From Chloroflexota bacterium (lineage in GTDB: Bacteria > Chloroflexota > Dehalococcoidia > UBA2979), in assembly GCA_003670575.1 (NCBI GenBank), contig QWRD01000009.1:1-50169 (forward strand): 50,169 nucleotides of DNA. Direction: 5' to 3'. A program made the position numbers and the translations under genes. The notes beneath the pieces are model-generated. The model was not told where the DNA came from, searched no databases, and saw only the letters and a list, made by a program, of their open reading frames with translations. This document shows, one piece after another, positions 7,439 to 16,022 of the stretch. Each line of letters begins with the position of its first letter. Position 1 is the stretch's first letter.

Positions 7439-10015
7439 CTACGCTGGCTGCAGCGCGTGTACCCGGACGCTGACGAGCATGCCGCCGCGCCCCTCCAGCG
7501 GCAGCAACTGCATGATCGCGCCACCATCGAAGTAGCGCGGCACATAGATGCTGCCAGCGGCGACACCGTCGTCGAGGCGTGCGGTGATGCGCACCTCGTG
7601 CGTGCCGTTGGTGATGGCGACGGCATCACCGGCGCGTACGCCAGCAGCCTCCGCATCACGCGGGTTCAGCACCACCACTTCCTCGCGGTGCATCTTGTCC
7701 GCCTCTTCCGAGTGGATCGATGCGCCTTCCCACGAGGTGAACAGCGAGCGTCCGGTCAGCAGGCTGAGGCCATCGACCGCAGCAGGTGCCGCGGCAATCG
7801 GCTGCACCTGCACCCGACCAGCCGTCGCCGCGCCGAGCGCGCGCGTGCGGCCTGACTCGATCTTCGGATAGGTCACGTAGCCATCGATGGACGCCGCAGC
7901 CAGCGCCATCACATCGGCGGCAGTCGATCCGCCGCCGGAAGCAGCACTACCACCGAGCGCCGCCGTCAGCGCCGTCAGCACCGCGAGGCCATCGTGCGCC
8001 TCGCGCTGCGGCGTGGCCGCTGGGCGTTGGCGAATGATGCGCCGGTCCGCGTTGGTGATCGTGCCGTCCTTCGCGAAGAACGGAACCTCGGCCAACACCA
8101 CCGTCGCGTGCTCCGCCGTCGTCGACCGAATGGAGTCGATGACGATCAGCGCATCGACGGCCGCGAAGGCCGCGAGGATGTCGGCGGTGCCCGGAGCGTT
8201 CAGCAGCGGGTTGTCCGCGTGGATGACCAGCGCCTTGATCTCGCCGACCTTCGCGGCCTCGATGATCTCGGGGAACGACTTGCCTCCGCTGCCGGGGGCA
8301 ATGCCCATGTCAGTGATGCCAAGCACGTTCGCGTCGGTCGGGAGGTAGTGCAGCACACCGGCTGCGGAATCGCCACGCGTCGCAATCGCGAGGTTCGCGC
8401 ACGCGCGGGCAGTCTCGCCTGCGGCTTCGGCGCCGATCGCCTCCGGTGCGAAGACGATGGACAGGCCCTGCTCCGCGTTCTCACGAGCCGCACGAACTGC
8501 ATCGATCGCGGTTGCAAGCGCTGCAGGAGCGACGCCCGCGGCTACAACCGCCGCGCCGAACTGCGCTGCGTTTACGGCGGCACCCTGCGCGAGCGACTGC
8601 ACCGCAGCAGCCTCGTGGCCGGGCGCGGTCTGCAGCCAGGCGGTGGCGAACGGGACGAGCTCGCTCCAGCGCGGGCTCACGAGGATCAACTTCGCGCCGC
8701 GCTTCACCACCGCGTCCTTGACGCGCAGCGAGGCGACGTTGTGCGACTCTTCGAGGTCGCTTGCGACGACGACGACGGTGTCGGCGCTCTCGATCTCGGT
8801 CAGGCTCGCCGGCAGCCGATCGACGCCGAGCGCCGCGCGGAACGCACCGGCGACCGCACGATGCGTCGGCCCGTGCGAGAAGTCGAGGTGCGGCGTGCCG
8901 ATGACCTCACGCGCCAACCGCGCGAGCAGGTACGCCTCTTCGTTGGTCGCCAGCGGGGAGCCGAGCACCGCGATGGCGCCAGCGCCGTTCGCCTTGCGCA
9001 CTGTCTCGAGGGCTGCGGCTGCGTCGCCCAGCGCCTCCTCGAAAGAGACGGGGAGCAACCGCTCGCCACGTCGCGCAAGCGAGCGGCTCAACCGCTGGCC
9101 ATCGGTGACGGCGTCGTAGTGGAATCGGCCGCGCACGCAGATCTGGTCGCGGCTGAACTGGTTCAATCGATCCGGGCGCACGATCACCGGTCGACCGCCC
9201 GAGGTGCCGTACGAGACCGTACAGCCGACGGCGCAGGAGTTGCAGGCGGAGTTCGTCCACTCCTCGGCGAGGCCGACCCACTTGTTTGGCTGCTCCATGA
9301 GCGTGGCGGTCGGGCAGACGTCGATGCACGCGCCGCAGAAGTCGCAGTCAGAGTCGTGCACCGGACCACCGGTGCCGAACGCGATCGCGGTGCTCGGGCC
9401 CTTGCCCGCGAGCGTGATCGCGCCGGTGTGGCGGATATCGGCGCAGGCGCGCACGCAGCGCGTGCAGATAATGCACATCTGCGGGTCGAACTCCAGGTAG
9501 GGGTTCGCGCGGTCCGGCTCGGGGGGCGGCGTCTCGTAGTACGAGCGCTCCTCGCCGACCCAGGGCTCGTCGAACTCGCCCATGTCGATCATCTCGGTGG
9601 AGGTCTGCAGCTCGCAGCGGTAGTTCTTGCTGCACGTCAGGCAGCGGTGCGTGACCACATCGTCGCGCAGGCAGATCTCGCCCGGCTGGCAGTGCACGCG
9701 GCGGTGGCAGGTGAGGCAGCGGTCCGGGTGATTCGCCATGATCAGCGACATCACACCCTGGCGCGCGCGCTTCGTGTCTGGGGTGTCAGTCTGCACCACC
9801 ATGCCCTCGGCTACCTGCGCGGTGCAGGAGAGCTGGAGCGAGGTGGGACGCGCGCCCGCAATATCCACGATGCAGGTGCGGCAGCCGGCGTACGGCTCCA
9901 GACCGTCGATGTAGCAGAGATTCGTGATCCGAATCCCCTGCTCCTTGATCACCTCGACGAGGCGGCGGCCGGCCTCGGCCTCGACTTCCACGTCGTTGAT
10001 CGTGATCTTCGCCAC
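7439..10015 (-). CDS. nuoG: NuoG-like NADH-quinone oxidoreductase subunit G / molybdopterin-type oxidoreductase
   Basis: About 858 residues from a GTG at 10015 with GGGGAT five bases upstream; an in-frame ATG at 10051 is the alternative. The N-terminal 2Fe-2S ferredoxin domain carries CYIDGLEPYAGCRTC and a later Cys. The next iron-sulfur region is unusual: HPDRCLTCHRRVHC is followed by a second Cys set, HRCLTCSKNYRC. Two 4Fe-4S ferredoxin motifs follow (CIICTRCVRAC and CDFCGACIDVCP), then a CNSCAVGC cluster and a molybdopterin oxidoreductase fold. In complex I subunit G this fold is structural and the clusters pass electrons from NADH. The gene follows nuoI by about 50 bases. A formate dehydrogenase-like electron-transfer subunit is the alternative reading. 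Confidence 0.8.
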   Translation of the reverse strand: MAKITINDVEVEAEAGRRLVEVIKEQGIRITNLCYIDGLEPYAGCRTCIVDIAGARPTSLQLSCTAQVAEGMVVQTDTPDTKRARQGVMSLIMANHPDRCLTCHRRVHCQPGEICLRDDVVTHRCLTCSKNYRCELQTSTEMIDMGEFDEPWVGEERSYYETPPPEPDRANPYLEFDPQMCIICTRCVRACADIRHTGAITLAGKGPSTAIAFGTGGPVHDSDCDFCGACIDVCPTATLMEQPNKWVGLAEEWTNSACNSCAVGCTVSYGTSGGRPVIVRPDRLNQFSRDQICVRGRFHYDAVTDGQRLSRSLARRGERLLPVSFEEALGDAAAALETVRKANGAGAIAVLGSPLATNEEAYLLARLAREVIGTPHLDFSHGPTHRAVAGAFRAALGVDRLPASLTEIESADTVVVVASDLEESHNVASLRVKDAVVKRGAKLILVSPRWSELVPFATAWLQTAPGHEAAAVQSLAQGAAVNAAQFGAAVVAAGVAPAALATAIDAVRAARENAEQGLSIVFAPEAIGAEAAGETARACANLAIATRGDSAAGVLHYLPTDANVLGITDMGIAPGSGGKSFPEIIEAAKVGEIKALVIHADNPLLNAPGTADILAAFAAVDALIVIDSIRSTTAEHATVVLAEVPFFAKDGTITNADRRIIRQRPAATPQREAHDGLAVLTALTAALGGSAASGGGSTAADVMALAAASIDGYVTYPKIESGRTRALGAATAGRVQVQPIAAAPAAVDGLSLLTGRSLFTSWEGASIHSEEADKMHREEVVVLNPRDAEAAGVRAGDAVAITNGTHEVRITARLDDGVAAGSIYVPRYFDGGAIMQLLPLEGRGGMLVSVRVHALQPA

Positions 10016-10061
10016 GGCTATCCCCGCTCCCGTGCTGCTGTCCGTCGCCATCGACGGGTCG

Positions 10062-10622
10062 CTAGTGCTGGTGGTGCTCCGCCCGCGAGTGGAGGTGCTG
10101 CGGCCCGAACGGGCCATCGACGCCCGCGCCCGGGATGCGGCTCTTGGCCGTCGGCATCTCCGTGCGGGTGGGCGAGAGTTCCTGTGTCTGGCCGTTCGGG
10201 TAGCGCCCGTCGGTCTTGGCCATGTATGTCTTCGCCTCGCGGGTCAGCGACTCGCGGTTGCGGTACATGTTCTCAAAGACGTAGACCGCGTCGTCGTACC
10301 GACCGCCGGCCTGGATCGCCTGGTAGGGGCACGCCTCCGTGCACAGTCCGCAGTACATGCAGATGCGGAAGTCGATCTCGTAGCGATCGATGTTCAGCGT
10401 GCCGTCTTCGCGGGGCGAGGTCTGCACCAGGATGCAGCCGTCCGGACAGGCCTGCGCACAGGTGGAGCAGCCGGTGCAGCGCTCCTCGAACCAGAGCAGG
10501 TTCGTGCGCGCGCGCACCGGAACCTGGCGGGTCTCTTCCGGGAAGTTGACGGTGATCGGGGGCTTGAAGATGTGCTTGAACGTGACGATCAGGCCGCGCG
10601 CGATGCTGAGACCGTATGCCAC
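10062..10622 (-). CDS. nuoI: NuoI-like 2x[4Fe-4S] ferredoxin subunit of complex I
   Basis: A 186-residue protein opening with the NuoI-type segment SIARGLIVTFKHIFKPP, which docks on the membrane arm. The two 4Fe-4S motifs are CTGCSTCAQACPDGC and CMYCGLCTEACPYQA. They carry clusters N6a and N6b in complex I and hand electrons towards quinone. The C-terminal 50 residues are a polar extension rich in Pro and His and are less conserved. The stop is 10 bases before the alternative nuoG start, so the two are one transcript. No other nuo genes are in the window, so this is a split locus or a reduced two-subunit module. Confidence 0.85.
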   Translation of the reverse strand: MAYGLSIARGLIVTFKHIFKPPITVNFPEETRQVPVRARTNLLWFEERCTGCSTCAQACPDGCILVQTSPREDGTLNIDRYEIDFRICMYCGLCTEACPYQAIQAGGRYDDAVYVFENMYRNRESLTREAKTYMAKTDGRYPNGQTQELSPTRTEMPTAKSRIPGAGVDGPFGPQHLHSRAEHHQH

Positions 10623-10748
10623 GAGATGCTCATCTCCTGCTGCTTCACACGCTGTGCACCAGCGGTTACCTCGCTAGTGCCTGCGCATACTATCACTGCG
10701 CATCCTAAGGGGGAGAGGGGCGCCATCGCCCTCCCCGGATGCTGCCGC

Positions 10749-11360
10749 CTATCGCCCGGCCACGCCCAGGATGCGCCGCGCCTCGTCGAGGGTGTCCGGG
10801 GTGTCCAGGTCGAGGCGCACCACCGGCTCATCGTCCATCGGAAGCAGGTGCGCCGGGTGGCGGTCCAGTACCGCGCGCAGGCCCAGCGTCGCCTCGGTGG
10901 CGCCGATGAGCTCGTCGATGAGGCTGCCGCGAATCACCACAGGGTGGCCCGCCTTGCCTCGATAGGACGGCTGCACGATGTCGGCGCCGGTGGAGTGGAG
11001 CTCGTAGATCAGCCGATCGATGATGTCGGCCCGCGTCGGCTGGTCGACGTTCTGGACGACGATCGCGTCGGGCGCGGCGCGGCCACCGGCAACGAGGGCG
11101 GCGGCGCCCTTCGCCAGCGAGGTGGCGCGACCCTGCGGCCAGCGCTGGTTGAAGACGACGTGACGCGCGGCGTCGCCGAGCGATCGGCGCACGGCCTCCG
11201 CGCGGTTGCCCAGCACGACGACGATCTCATCGGCGGTGGAGCGCATCATCTCGTCGAGTTCCCAGCCGAGCAGCGTCTGCCCGCCCCAGTGGAGCAGCGG
11301 CTTCGGCTCCCCCATGCGGCGCGAGGCCCCGGCGGCAAGGATGATGGCGGCGACTGTCAT
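10749..11360 (-). CDS. MobA/MocA-like nucleotidyltransferase
   Basis: 203 residues with the signature N-terminus IILAAGASRRMGEPKPLLHW, which binds the nucleotide and Mg2+. It is followed by NVDQPTRADIIDRL (metal-binding Asp), AGHPVVI and LDLDTPDTL. The family transfers CMP or GMP to molybdopterin or adds nucleotides to sugars; the GHP.. and DxDTP motifs favour the MocA-like molybdenum cofactor cytidylyltransferase branch. It starts 9 bases after the stop of the IscU-like gene, so the two are an operon. Its place between Fe-S assembly and a molybdopterin-fold oxidoreductase hints at cofactor maturation, but this is inference. Confidence 0.75.
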   Translation of the reverse strand: MTVAAIILAAGASRRMGEPKPLLHWGGQTLLGWELDEMMRSTADEIVVVLGNRAEAVRRSLGDAARHVVFNQRWPQGRATSLAKGAAALVAGGRAAPDAIVVQNVDQPTRADIIDRLIYELHSTGADIVQPSYRGKAGHPVVIRGSLIDELIGATEATLGLRAVLDRHPAHLLPMDDEPVVRLDLDTPDTLDEARRILGVAGR

Positions 11361-11369
11361 GCGCGCAGG

Positions 11370-11777
11370 CTACGCCACGCCATCGCTCGGCGCGAGTGGG
11401 TCGAGGCGATTGCGCCACTCGGCGACGGCCTGACGCACCGCCGAGGCGGCCAACACCGAGCAGTGGATCTTGGACTTCGGCAGCCCGCCGACGGCGTCGG
11501 CGTACGCCTCGCGGGTGAGCGCCTCGGCCTCCGCCAGCGGCTTGCCCGCCAGCAGCTCCGTCGCCGCCGAGGAGGTGGCGATGGAGGCGGGGCAGCCGGA
11601 GGAGAGGAAGGAGGCGCGGGTGATGTGGTCATCCTCGATGCGGAGGAAGAGCCGCAGCGAGTCGCCGCACACCGGGTTGGTCACGTACGCCTGCGCGTCC
11701 GCGTCCTCCATCGCCCCCGCGTTCCTCGGGTGCTCGAAGTGGTCAATCACCTGCGGGCTGTAGTACTCGGAAACCAT
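11370..11777 (-). CDS. IscU/NifU-type Fe-S cluster assembly scaffold
   Basis: 135 residues matching the IscU/NifU N-terminal family from the first residues (YSPQVIDHFEHPRNAG). The three cluster-binding Cys are present in NPVCGDS, SSGCPASIA and KIHCSVLA. The family assembles a transient 2Fe-2S cluster using sulfur from a desulfurase, then passes it to apoproteins. No desulfurase gene is next to it. Its first position in the operon, upstream of the nucleotidyltransferase and near two Fe-S rich Nuo subunits, is consistent with supplying their clusters. A leader of about 110 bases upstream holds no clear gene. Confidence 0.88.
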   Translation of the reverse strand: MVSEYYSPQVIDHFEHPRNAGAMEDADAQAYVTNPVCGDSLRLFLRIEDDHITRASFLSSGCPASIATSSAATELLAGKPLAEAEALTREAYADAVGGLPKSKIHCSVLAASAVRQAVAEWRNRLDPLAPSDGVA

Positions 11778-11887
11778 GCTCGTATTCTCGCATAGTGGGA
11801 GAGGATACGGTGCTCGGTTCGGCGGCGATGACTTCGACGATCCCCCATCTCGACCAGATAGGAATCGCTGTCAAAGAGATGCATCTG

Positions 11888-13318
11888 CTACTTCGGCGGA
11901 GCGCCAGCGCTTTCATTAGCAGCACGAGTCTCAGTGTCCCCGGACGCGCGTGAAGCCGAATTGTCAGTAGGCACGACGGGGAAGGTCACGACTGCCCCAT
12001 CAGCAGCCGAGATAGCAGCTCGGCAAGCAGTTGCATACTCGATATCGTTCGTTTGCTCGAGATAAGTCGCAGGCGCGAACATCGTGTGCGTGAGGATGAG
12101 CGCGAAATGGTTCCGCTGTGCGCTGGACAAGCATTTCGTCGTGAATATTTGAGTCCTCGCCTCGGGGGGGACAAGGCGCTGAGGGTTTCCAAACAAGACC
12201 CCCTTGGCATGTGTCTCAACCTCGTCACGGGCGAAGTCTTCCGCAATGTTGCGTTCAAGTTGGGTGATCTTGTCGATATTGATAGCAGCGCTGTCTCGTC
12301 CCTCTACCTCGCCGAGCATCCGCGTGCCATCTAGCATGAAGACCGCATCGAATTCGGACTCACCGTCTGTGAACCCTTGCGCCGCGACGCCCATCGCCGC
12401 CAGACCCCGAAGCACCGCCTTCTCAAGTTGTTTCCCCTGCGCAAACAAGAGCCCGTAGATCACGTTCGCTTCTTGCAGCGACATTTGGACCCGCGTGCGC
12501 TCTCGTTGCGCCTCAGCCTCAGCCTCAGCCTCCTGAAGCCTCAATAGCTCTTCCTGAAGGCGGCGCTGGGCTGCTGTCTGAAAGCGCGTCTCACTCATCC
12601 AGCCAGGTGGCGGAGCTGGCGGTTCGCCCCGAAGCTGAGCGTCAATGTCTAGAAGCACACGCACGAACTCGATCGAATTGATCCGGTGCTTTCGATCAGC
12701 GTCCAGGTTCACCGCCGGAAGGATGACTACGTGTCCGCCACTCTCATAGGGGATGATGGCGCTGACCGCTTGCTCCGAATTCTTCGTGGTAAGGAGCGGT
12801 TGCTGTCCCTTGGCCGACGCAAACCTGACTTCGTACCACGACAAGTGGCGAAATTTTGCCCAGTACTGACTGAGCATCTGCGAACGCTGCGCGGTGAGGA
12901 TTTCTGTTCCTGTGCCAACTATTACGCCAGACAAGGTGCACGGGAGCGCAGTGAGGTTTGACTGCTCAACGACATGGCGCGTGGAACGTGAATTACGACC
13001 GGTTCCCGAGTACTCGACTGTCCCCGTCGCCACGTAGACCGTCTGAGGCTTAGTGAGTTCGACGAACACGGTCTTCCCGGCGCGGACGGCCGATGCCAAT
13101 TCCCGCTGCCACCGGGATAATTTCTCTTTGTACTTGAACGACTGATCATCGCTTAGGCATGGTTTGCCCTGATACGCCTCGTACGCTGTCGGCGGTATCG
13201 GCAGGCTAAAGAGGATTACGTCGGCATCATCCAGTGAGACCTCCGCGTCATGGCTGGCGGACGCCGCAGACGCACCGTCATGCAAGGACTCGAATCCAAC
13301 TGCGAAGAGATTGGTCAT
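11888..13318 (-). CDS. uncharacterised accessory protein: alpha/beta N-terminal domain, coiled coil and PD-(D/E)XK-like nuclease domain
   Basis: 476 residues with no family I can name. Residues about 30-225 look like an alpha/beta domain (ADVILFSLPIPP, AGKTVFVEL, GGHVVILPAVNLD), reminiscent of non-catalytic glutamine-amidotransferase-like domains. Residues about 245-275 are a Glu/Ala/Gln-rich coiled coil. Residues about 295-355 show a restriction-endonuclease-like pattern: Glu299 in a helix (QLEKAVLRGLAAMG), ESEFDAVF with Asp324, GEVEGR with Glu337/Glu339, then a DKITQLERN helix. The usual Lys of D-x-ExK is Glu339 followed by Gly/Arg. The C-terminal 25 residues are disordered. AT content and codon use are higher than in neighbours, suggesting acquisition. 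It stands alone between housekeeping genes. Confidence 0.6.
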   Translation of the reverse strand: MTNLFAVGFESLHDGASAASASHDAEVSLDDADVILFSLPIPPTAYEAYQGKPCLSDDQSFKYKEKLSRWQRELASAVRAGKTVFVELTKPQTVYVATGTVEYSGTGRNSRSTRHVVEQSNLTALPCTLSGVIVGTGTEILTAQRSQMLSQYWAKFRHLSWYEVRFASAKGQQPLLTTKNSEQAVSAIIPYESGGHVVILPAVNLDADRKHRINSIEFVRVLLDIDAQLRGEPPAPPPGWMSETRFQTAAQRRLQEELLRLQEAEAEAEAQRERTRVQMSLQEANVIYGLLFAQGKQLEKAVLRGLAAMGVAAQGFTDGESEFDAVFMLDGTRMLGEVEGRDSAAINIDKITQLERNIAEDFARDEVETHAKGVLFGNPQRLVPPEARTQIFTTKCLSSAQRNHFALILTHTMFAPATYLEQTNDIEYATACRAAISAADGAVVTFPVVPTDNSASRASGDTETRAANESAGAPPK

Positions 13319-13364
13319 CAGCGATCATCCGTCGTGGGGGGGGAGGGGGGGTCCATTAGTAACA

Positions 13365-13376
13365 GAACAGACGTTT
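13365..13376. promoter_or_regulatory. LexA-like box upstream of the 476-aa nuclease-like gene
   Basis: GAACAGACGTTT fits the GAAC-N4-GTTC SOS-box pattern of Gram-positive-type LexA with one mismatch. It lies 47 bases before the start of the minus-strand gene, next to a weak TACTAA that could be its -10 box. The short motif could occur by chance. Confidence 0.3.
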
Positions 13377-13436
13377 CTGGACGGAAGTCATGGTGTGGCA
13401 GATCGGACGGAAACGGTGCGCTCGCCCACTTCCCCT

Positions 13437-14609
13437 TCACCCAACCTCCCCCAAACACCGCAACTCGATCCCCGCGCCCTTCGAGGCGACCAGCACCCTA
13501 ATCCGGCCGAGGCCGGCCTGGTCCAGCAGTGTCTCGGTGGCTCGTCGGGCGGCACCGTAGGCGGCAAAGTCCGAGGCGGCGCGCTCGCGGGCGGCGTCCA
13601 GCGATTCGCCGATGCCGAGCGCGATCAGCGCCTCCGCCTGCGAGCGATGCGAGGCCACCTCGCAGCCCTCGGCCTGCGCGGCGCGGGCCAGCGAGGTGAG
13701 GTCGACGTGCGCCGTGAGGTCGAGCAGGCCGGGCGAGGCGAGCGGGTCCGGCTGCGGCGAGTGCGCGCGGAACGCCATCAGCGTCCCCATCCGCCGCCAG
13801 CTGGCGTACAGACTCGGCGCGTCGTGGCCGTAGTCGATGCTCACGAGGTAGCCGCGCGCCAGCCGCCTCGCCAGTTGCGACATCACCTCGGGCGCCGCGA
13901 GGCAGACCTCGGCGCGGCAGCCGTCGCCCGGCAGCACACCCAGCGCGTCGAAGTGCGCGCGCAACGCGGGTGTACTCGCCTCGCGCAACTCGAACGCGAG
14001 CGCCCCGGACGCATCAACGACGACATGCCACTCCATCAGCTCCTCGCCGCGCCGCTCCACGATGTGCATCGGCAGCGCGTCGAAGAACTCGTTGCTGATG
14101 ATGACGCCCGTCACCGCCTCCTCGCGCGCCAGCCAATCGTCGAGCAGCGCGTGCTCCACGCGATCCGCCTCGAACCCCAGCGCGGCGAGGCGTGCGCGCT
14201 GCTCCTCGATGCGTCGCGGGTGGCCGTCGAGCACGGTCGCGCGCGTCGCGGCGAAGCAGTCGGGCGCACGCTCGCGCAGCCAGGTGAGCATCGCCGCCAT
14301 GAACGCACCGGAGCCGCCCGCCACCTCGACGAGCGCGAACAGCGTCGGGCGGCCAAGGCGATCCCAGCACTCCTGCACCTGTCGCGCCCAGAGGTAGCCG
14401 AACACCGGGTGCACCTCGGGCGATGTCTCGAAGTCGCCCGCGCGGCCCCACGCCAGCCCTGCGCGGCTGTAGTACCCGTGCTCCGAATGCCCGAGCGCCA
14501 GCGCCATGAACTGCGCGAATGTGATCGCTCCGCCGCCGTCGGCAATCTCGCGCGCGATCACCGGCGCGAGCGGCGTCGCGCGCTGCGCGAGCGCGAAGTC
14601 ATCAGTCAC
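13437..14609 (-). CDS. MidA/NDUFAF7-family SAM-dependent methyltransferase
   Basis: 390 residues from a GTG start. It has the DUF185/NDUFAF7 hallmarks: ITFAQFMALALGHSEHGYYS near the N-terminus, GDFETSPEVHPVFGYLWA, a SAM-binding LVEVAGGSGAFMAAML loop, and SNEFFDALPMHIVE. Mitochondrial NDUFAF7 methylates an Arg of a complex I subunit during assembly; bacterial homologues are assumed to methylate proteins as well. Complex I-like genes lie 3 kb downstream on the same strand, which fits but does not prove a shared role. It ends the long minus-strand train that starts near 18.4 kb. Confidence 0.87.
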   Translation of the reverse strand: MTDDFALAQRATPLAPVIAREIADGGGAITFAQFMALALGHSEHGYYSRAGLAWGRAGDFETSPEVHPVFGYLWARQVQECWDRLGRPTLFALVEVAGGSGAFMAAMLTWLRERAPDCFAATRATVLDGHPRRIEEQRARLAALGFEADRVEHALLDDWLAREEAVTGVIISNEFFDALPMHIVERRGEELMEWHVVVDASGALAFELREASTPALRAHFDALGVLPGDGCRAEVCLAAPEVMSQLARRLARGYLVSIDYGHDAPSLYASWRRMGTLMAFRAHSPQPDPLASPGLLDLTAHVDLTSLARAAQAEGCEVASHRSQAEALIALGIGESLDAARERAASDFAAYGAARRATETLLDQAGLGRIRVLVASKGAGIELRCLGEVG

Positions 14610-14630
14610 GAGGTGGTCACCATCTGGTGA

Positions 14631-15323
14631 TCACGTGGTGTCGGACGTCGTGCCCGCCGCCAGCGCGTCCAGCACGTCGATCGACTCGCTGGCGATCAGG
14701 TCGACGCCCCACGACGCGAGTTCGCGCGCGCGCCCCGCGCTCCCGACCGACCACGCACCGAGCGCGCCAGCCCGACCGCGCAGCGACTGCGCCTCGTTGG
14801 GCGTGTGGATCAGCGCGTCGCGCACCAGCAGCGGCACCTCGCGCTGCGAGCCGTCCAGCCGCCCCTGCACGTAGCGCCGCAGCGGCCCCTCGGACAGCAC
14901 GAGGTACGCGACGCGCAGCCCGGGCAGCCAGGCGGCGAGCCGGTCGGCGACCGCCCAATCCTCGGCACACACCAGCAGGTGCGAGCGGTCCGGCAGCGGG
15001 TACAGCACCCGCGCGATCTCCGCCGCCGGGTCGCCCATGCCACCGTGCACGCGCAGCACCAGCCGCGACCGCCCGTCGACGGCGCGTAACAGCTCATCGA
15101 GAGTGATGCGCTCGGCGTCGGCTGCGCGAAACCGCGACGGCGACAGCCGTGCGGCGAACCCGCTCAGCCTCCGCGGCGCGACACCCAGCAGCACCTCACC
15201 GTCGCGCACGTGGATGTCGGCGCAGATGCCATCGACCGCACCGCGCGTGGGGGGTGGATGCAGCGCACGGGCGTTGCCGGCGGCTTGCAGGATGCGCAGG
15301 GGAAGGTGAGGTGCGCTGGTCAC
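14631..15323 (-). CDS. GDPD-like TIM-barrel protein lacking catalytic residues
   Basis: 230 residues from a GTG start. The order of strands resembles glycerophosphodiester phosphodiesterases: an opening RILQAAGNARAL, CADIHVRDGEVLLG where the family has E-x-D and a His, ITLDELLRAVDG..LVLRVHG, and a final WGVDLIASESIDVL. The defining HRG and the metal-binding Glu and Asp of active GDPDs are absent. It is therefore probably a non-catalytic relative, or a divergent barrel with another role. It starts 6 bases after the YjbQ stop and precedes the methyltransferase gene, so it belongs to the same transcript. Confidence 0.5.
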   Translation of the reverse strand: MTSAPHLPLRILQAAGNARALHPPPTRGAVDGICADIHVRDGEVLLGVAPRRLSGFAARLSPSRFRAADAERITLDELLRAVDGRSRLVLRVHGGMGDPAAEIARVLYPLPDRSHLLVCAEDWAVADRLAAWLPGLRVAYLVLSEGPLRRYVQGRLDGSQREVPLLVRDALIHTPNEAQSLRGRAGALGAWSVGSAGRARELASWGVDLIASESIDVLDALAAGTTSDTT

Positions 15324-15329
15324 GCGCGA

Positions 15330-15869
15330 CTACTCGGCGGCGAGCCCCATGGCCTGCACCAACACGGCGCGGCGCCTCGCGTGGTCCAGCTCCACGAGGA
15401 AGATGCTCTGCCACGGCCCAAGGATCATGCGACCGTCCTGGATCGGAATCGTCTCGCTGGCACCCAGGAACAGGTGCTGACAGTGGGAGTGGCCGTTGGC
15501 ACACTCCTCATCGGTCATGTTGACCGTGCGGATCGAGAAGTCGTTGTGCTCGTAGTAGTCGCCAGCGGGCGCGAGTCGAGACAGCACACGCGCCATGTCG
15601 TTGAGCAGCAGCGGCTCGTGCTCGTTCACGATGACCGCGGCCGTCGTGTGCATCGAGTTCACCGAGACCTGCCCGGCAACGATGCCGGAACGCTCCACCA
15701 TCGCGCGCACCGCCTCGGTGATATCGATGAACTGGAGCGCGTGCTCGGTCTCGTACTCCAGCGTCTCCTGCGTCAGTGCGAAGCGGGAGGCCGGTGCGGC
15801 AGCTGGCGCGGGCATCGTGCGAATCGGTCGCACGCGACCGTTACCCGCAGCCTCTCGTGACTCTCTCAT
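15330..15869 (-). CDS. YjbQ/UPF0047 family protein
   Basis: 179 residues from the ATG at 15869, which has GAGG eight bases upstream. The frame is open further but without a better site. The first 25-30 residues are an Ala/Pro-rich lead. The UPF0047 core follows: QFIDITEAVRAMVERSGI, SMHTTAAVIVNEHEPLLLNDM, NGHSHCQHLFLGASETIPI and GPWQSIFLVELD. The conserved His and Glu residues form a putative metal or phosphate site. Some members have weak thiamine-phosphate synthase activity, and the physiological role is unsettled. Part of the long minus-strand cluster. Confidence 0.88.
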   Translation of the reverse strand: MRESREAAGNGRVRPIRTMPAPAAAPASRFALTQETLEYETEHALQFIDITEAVRAMVERSGIVAGQVSVNSMHTTAAVIVNEHEPLLLNDMARVLSRLAPAGDYYEHNDFSIRTVNMTDEECANGHSHCQHLFLGASETIPIQDGRMILGPWQSIFLVELDHARRRAVLVQAMGLAAE

Positions 15870-16022
15870 CGCGACTGCCTCACGCACGGCTGGTTGATGC
15901 TGGCTGGTGCCCTGCCCCGCGGGGCCGACGCGGACGAATCGTTCGCGAACGGATGCAGCGTTGCGGGAGGTAGCGTACCAGCGCGGGCGGCGTGATGCCA
16001 CACGCGCTGGACCGAGGCGACC

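Noticed and set aside
7994-10549. An 851-codon plus-strand frame antisense to nuoG and nuoI
   Set aside because: It is an Arg-rich shadow of clear Fe-S protein genes in high-GC DNA.
11743-11925. Short minus-strand frame before the IscU gene
   Set aside because: It overlaps the IscU start and the accessory gene end, with no domain or ribosome site.
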